Assembly (NCBI RefSeq): GCF_000378765.1
Contig: NZ_KB905347.1
Location: 44,230-108,229 of the forward strand
Length of the DNA: 64,000 nt
Reading direction: 5' to 3'
Source: Psychroflexus tropicus DSM 15496
GTDB lineage: Bacteria; Bacteroidota; Bacteroidia; Flavobacteriales; Flavobacteriaceae
Shown one piece after another: positions 62,438-64,000 of this stretch. The notes beneath the pieces are model-generated. The model saw only the letters and a program-made list of their open reading frames with translations, did no database searches and was not told where the DNA came from. Both the position numbers and the translations under genes were made by a program. The first letter of the stretch is position 1, and the number at the start of each line of letters is the position of its first letter.

Positions 62438-63448
62438 TTATAATGTAGGTTTATCAACAAATGGACGCTCCTCTCTATTAGCGACTTCCCAAGCCGTGTA
62501 GAAAACCAGTTTTGCTCTTTTCTCTAAAAGATCATATTCTATCTTTTCCGGTGTATCTGTAGGTTGGTGATAATCTTCATGTACGCCATTAAAATAAAAA
62601 ATAATGGGAATGTCAAACTTGGCAAAGTTATAATGGTCACTTCTATAGTAGAACCGGTTAGGGTCATTTTCATCATTGTAAGTGTAATCCAAGTCTAAGT
62701 TGACGTATTTTGAATTAGCAGCTTCAGAAATTTCATGTAAGTCTGTACTTAATTTATCGCTTCCAATAAGATATACATAATTAGAATTCTCTTCATGTGC
62801 CTCATCAATACGACCAATCATATCGATATTTAGATTAGCTACGGTGTTTTCTAGAGGATAAATTGGATTTTCAGAATAGTACTTAGACCCCAAAAGGCCT
62901 TTCTCTTCAGCAGTAACATGCAAGAAAACAATTGAACGTTTGGGTCTGTAACCTTCAGAAACAGCCTTTTGAAAGGCTTCTGCGATTTCCATAATCGCAA
63001 CTGTACCAGATCCATCATCATCTGCGCCATTGTAAATTTCACCGTCTTTCATTCCCACGTGATCATAATGAGAAGTAATGACTAAATACTCTTCTGGCAG
63101 TTCACTTCCTTGAATGATTGAAATTACATTTTCGCTTGAAGGGAATCTACCATTAAAAAACGAAGAATCGATGGTCTGGTAGTAAGGTTCATCTTCTTCA
63201 GACCCGCCTTGAATATTCAAACTACTATAATAATCTTTAAGGTATTGGGCAGCTTTTTTTTGTCCTTCCATCCCTGTATCCCTTCCTTCAAACTCATCTG
63301 AACTAAATGTATACAAGTAATCACTTAATTCTGAGGAGGTGATTGATTTGGCAAAACGCATAGGATCTACTTCTGTTACATCCTTTTTTTGAGTCTTACA
63401 CCCTACTAAGGCTAAAGCTAATAAAACTGGTAAGAATATTTTTTTCAT
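62438..63448 (-). CDS. M28 family zinc peptidase, lipoprotein
   Basis: A 336-aa exported aminopeptidase of the M28 family. The start MKKIFLPVLLALALVGC gives a lipobox cysteine at 17; the longer frame to 63559 adds unlikely residues. Zinc ligands fit H127 in TSHYDHVG, D143 in YNGADDDGSG, E181/E182 in VTAEEKG, D209 and a histidine in FNGVHEDYHQPTD. It probably trims peptides in the periplasm or at the cell surface. A palindrome AAGGGAATTCCCTT (63474-63487) lies just upstream. Confidence 0.93.
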   Translation of the reverse strand: MKKIFLPVLLALALVGCKTQKKDVTEVDPMRFAKSITSSELSDYLYTFSSDEFEGRDTGMEGQKKAAQYLKDYYSSLNIQGGSEEDEPYYQTIDSSFFNGRFPSSENVISIIQGSELPEEYLVITSHYDHVGMKDGEIYNGADDDGSGTVAIMEIAEAFQKAVSEGYRPKRSIVFLHVTAEEKGLLGSKYYSENPIYPLENTVANLNIDMIGRIDEAHEENSNYVYLIGSDKLSTDLHEISEAANSKYVNLDLDYTYNDENDPNRFYYRSDHYNFAKFDIPIIFYFNGVHEDYHQPTDTPEKIEYDLLEKRAKLVFYTAWEVANREERPFVDKPTL

Positions 63449-63824
63449 GAATATGTTGTTTTTTGCTAAAATAAAGGGAATTCCCTTGATTTTCACTAAA
63501 ACGTGATAAAAATCTACACTGAATTTGAGATATAAAAAGCTTTTACCTCTTCGATACATTGCTTAAGGTGAATGACTGACTTATAAAATCCAGTCTGGTG
63601 TTCGTTTTTTACTGAAGCCTTTACAGATTAGATCATAAGAAACACAAGGATTTATTTTATAGAAGGTTTTGGTCTTAAGATTGGAGTATTAGCCTTTTCA
63701 GCACCTAAAAAACAAAGGCCAGAGAATTTCGAATTTACCAAAATTGGAATAAAAATTAATTGCAAAAAACAAAGACGAATAATTTTGTGAAATCAAAAAG
63801 CTTAGTATATTTGCACTCGCATTT
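63449..63824. other. Intergenic region, 376 nt
   Basis: I see no convincing gene here. It holds a perfect 14-bp palindrome (63474-63487) upstream of the M28 gene and the tRNA-Ser promoter at 63784-63813. The part between 63560 and 63780 shows no clear signal. Confidence 0.6.
63784..63813 (+). promoter_or_regulatory. tRNA-Ser promoter
   Basis: TTTG at 63784-63787, 18 nt, then TATATTTG at 63806-63813 followed by CACTCGCA, the same extended element as at tRNA-Glu. Confidence 0.7.
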
Positions 63825-63909
63825 GGAGAAATGGCAGAGTGGTCGAATGCGGCAGTCTTGAAAACTGTTGAGGGTCACACCTCCGGGGGTTCGAATCCCT
63901 CTTTCTCCG
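63825..63909 (+). tRNA. tRNA-Ser (anticodon TGA)
   Basis: 85 nt with a long variable arm, as class II tRNAs have. Acceptor GGAGAAA / TTTCTCC, anticodon stem GCAGT / ACTGT with loop CTTGAAA (TGA anticodon), T-arm GGGGG-TTCGAAT-CCCTC region, discriminator G. CCA is not encoded. Confidence 0.95.
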
Positions 63910-63916
63910 CAAAAAG

Positions 63917-63950
63917 AACCCGCAACGAAAGTTGCGGGTTTTGTGTTTTC
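63917..63950 (+). terminator. Terminator after tRNA-Ser
   Basis: A perfect 10-bp stem AACCCGCAAC / GTTGCGGGTT capped by a GAAA tetraloop, followed by T-rich sequence. Confidence 0.9.
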
Positions 63951-64000
63951 AGGAGCTTTAAAAACCAAAAGTTTTTAAAAGCGGATGGAAATACAAAACG

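Noticed and set aside
1..64000. Mobile elements, prophage, restriction or defence islands
   Set aside because: No transposase, integrase, phage structural, toxin-antitoxin, restriction or Cas gene was recognised anywhere in the window.

Overview
The window looks like a chromosomal segment of a marine-type Flavobacteriia (Bacteroidetes). Supporting signs are promoters of the form TTTG-N16..21-TAnnTTTG instead of -35/-10 boxes, start codons without clear Shine-Dalgarno sequences, a CcoN-CcoO fused cbb3 oxidase with single-haem CcoP, type III glutamine synthetase, PorV-like and DUF3078 envelope proteins, DUF3822-RsmD, and lipoproteins with short lipoboxes. The DNA is AT-rich, densely coding (61 protein genes called) and carries 3 tRNAs. 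I see no transposase, integrase, phage gene, CRISPR array or rRNA.

Layout. 0-6.9 kb: a membrane sterol-desaturase-family protein, an SDR, an isoprenylcysteine-methyltransferase-like protein, hemN plus a universal stress protein, then acetyl-CoA hydrolase/transferase with thioredoxin, and a STAS/SpoIIAA-like protein. 7-15.5 kb: a complete cbb3 high-affinity cytochrome oxidase locus on the minus strand (ccoI, ccoS, ccoNO, ccoQ, ccoP, ccoG, ccoH, SafE-like). 15.6-20.9 kb: two unknown exported proteins, then a SRPBCC-SDR-photolyase-cryptochrome-like run. 20.9-30.1 kb: kdsB, a RecD-like helicase, DUF3822-rsmD, flavin reductase, DUF3127, fatty-acid transporter, aat, CsaA-like protein, Old Yellow Enzyme. 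30.3-34.5 kb: a second light/flavin cluster (flavin reductase, DUF2256, Cry-DASH, FeS-type photolyase, acidic lipoprotein). 34.5-47.2 kb: housekeeping (pyrF, prfA, purM, glnN, proS, two tRNA-Glu, rpsT) with outer-membrane proteins and a Ca2+/Na+ antiporter. 47.2-51 kb: an iron-type ABC importer. 51-64 kb: exopolysaccharide sugar transferase, lnt, pssA, PorV-like, M1 peptidase, UvrD/PcrA helicase, a voltage-sensor K+ channel, Sua5/YciO protein, M28 peptidase, tRNA-Ser.

How it fits together. Two themes stand out. First, low-oxygen physiology: hemN, the ccoS-N-Q-P operon and ccoI each have a TGA-N6-TCA dyad (FNR/FixK type) whose centre is 36.5 nt from the last base of the -7 element, and the acetyl-CoA hydrolase/thioredoxin pair has the same dyad exactly 21 nt further upstream. 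This points to one FNR-like regulator, encoded elsewhere, acting at about -41.5 and -62. Second, light and flavin: four photolyase/cryptochrome-family proteins sit in two clusters within 16 kb with two flavin reductases, an Old Yellow Enzyme, a DUF2256 zinc-finger peptide, and a SRPBCC/SDR pair. One of the four (19407-20864) and the SDR beside it both lack textbook catalytic residues. Other points worth a second look are an iron-box-like dyad abutting the -7 element of the iron ABC operon, a terminator-like hairpin inside the start of its permease gene, a long imperfect hairpin between Cry-DASH and the FeS photolyase, and an SSB-like acidic tip on a DUF3127 protein. All functional calls come from reading motifs by eye; no database search was run.
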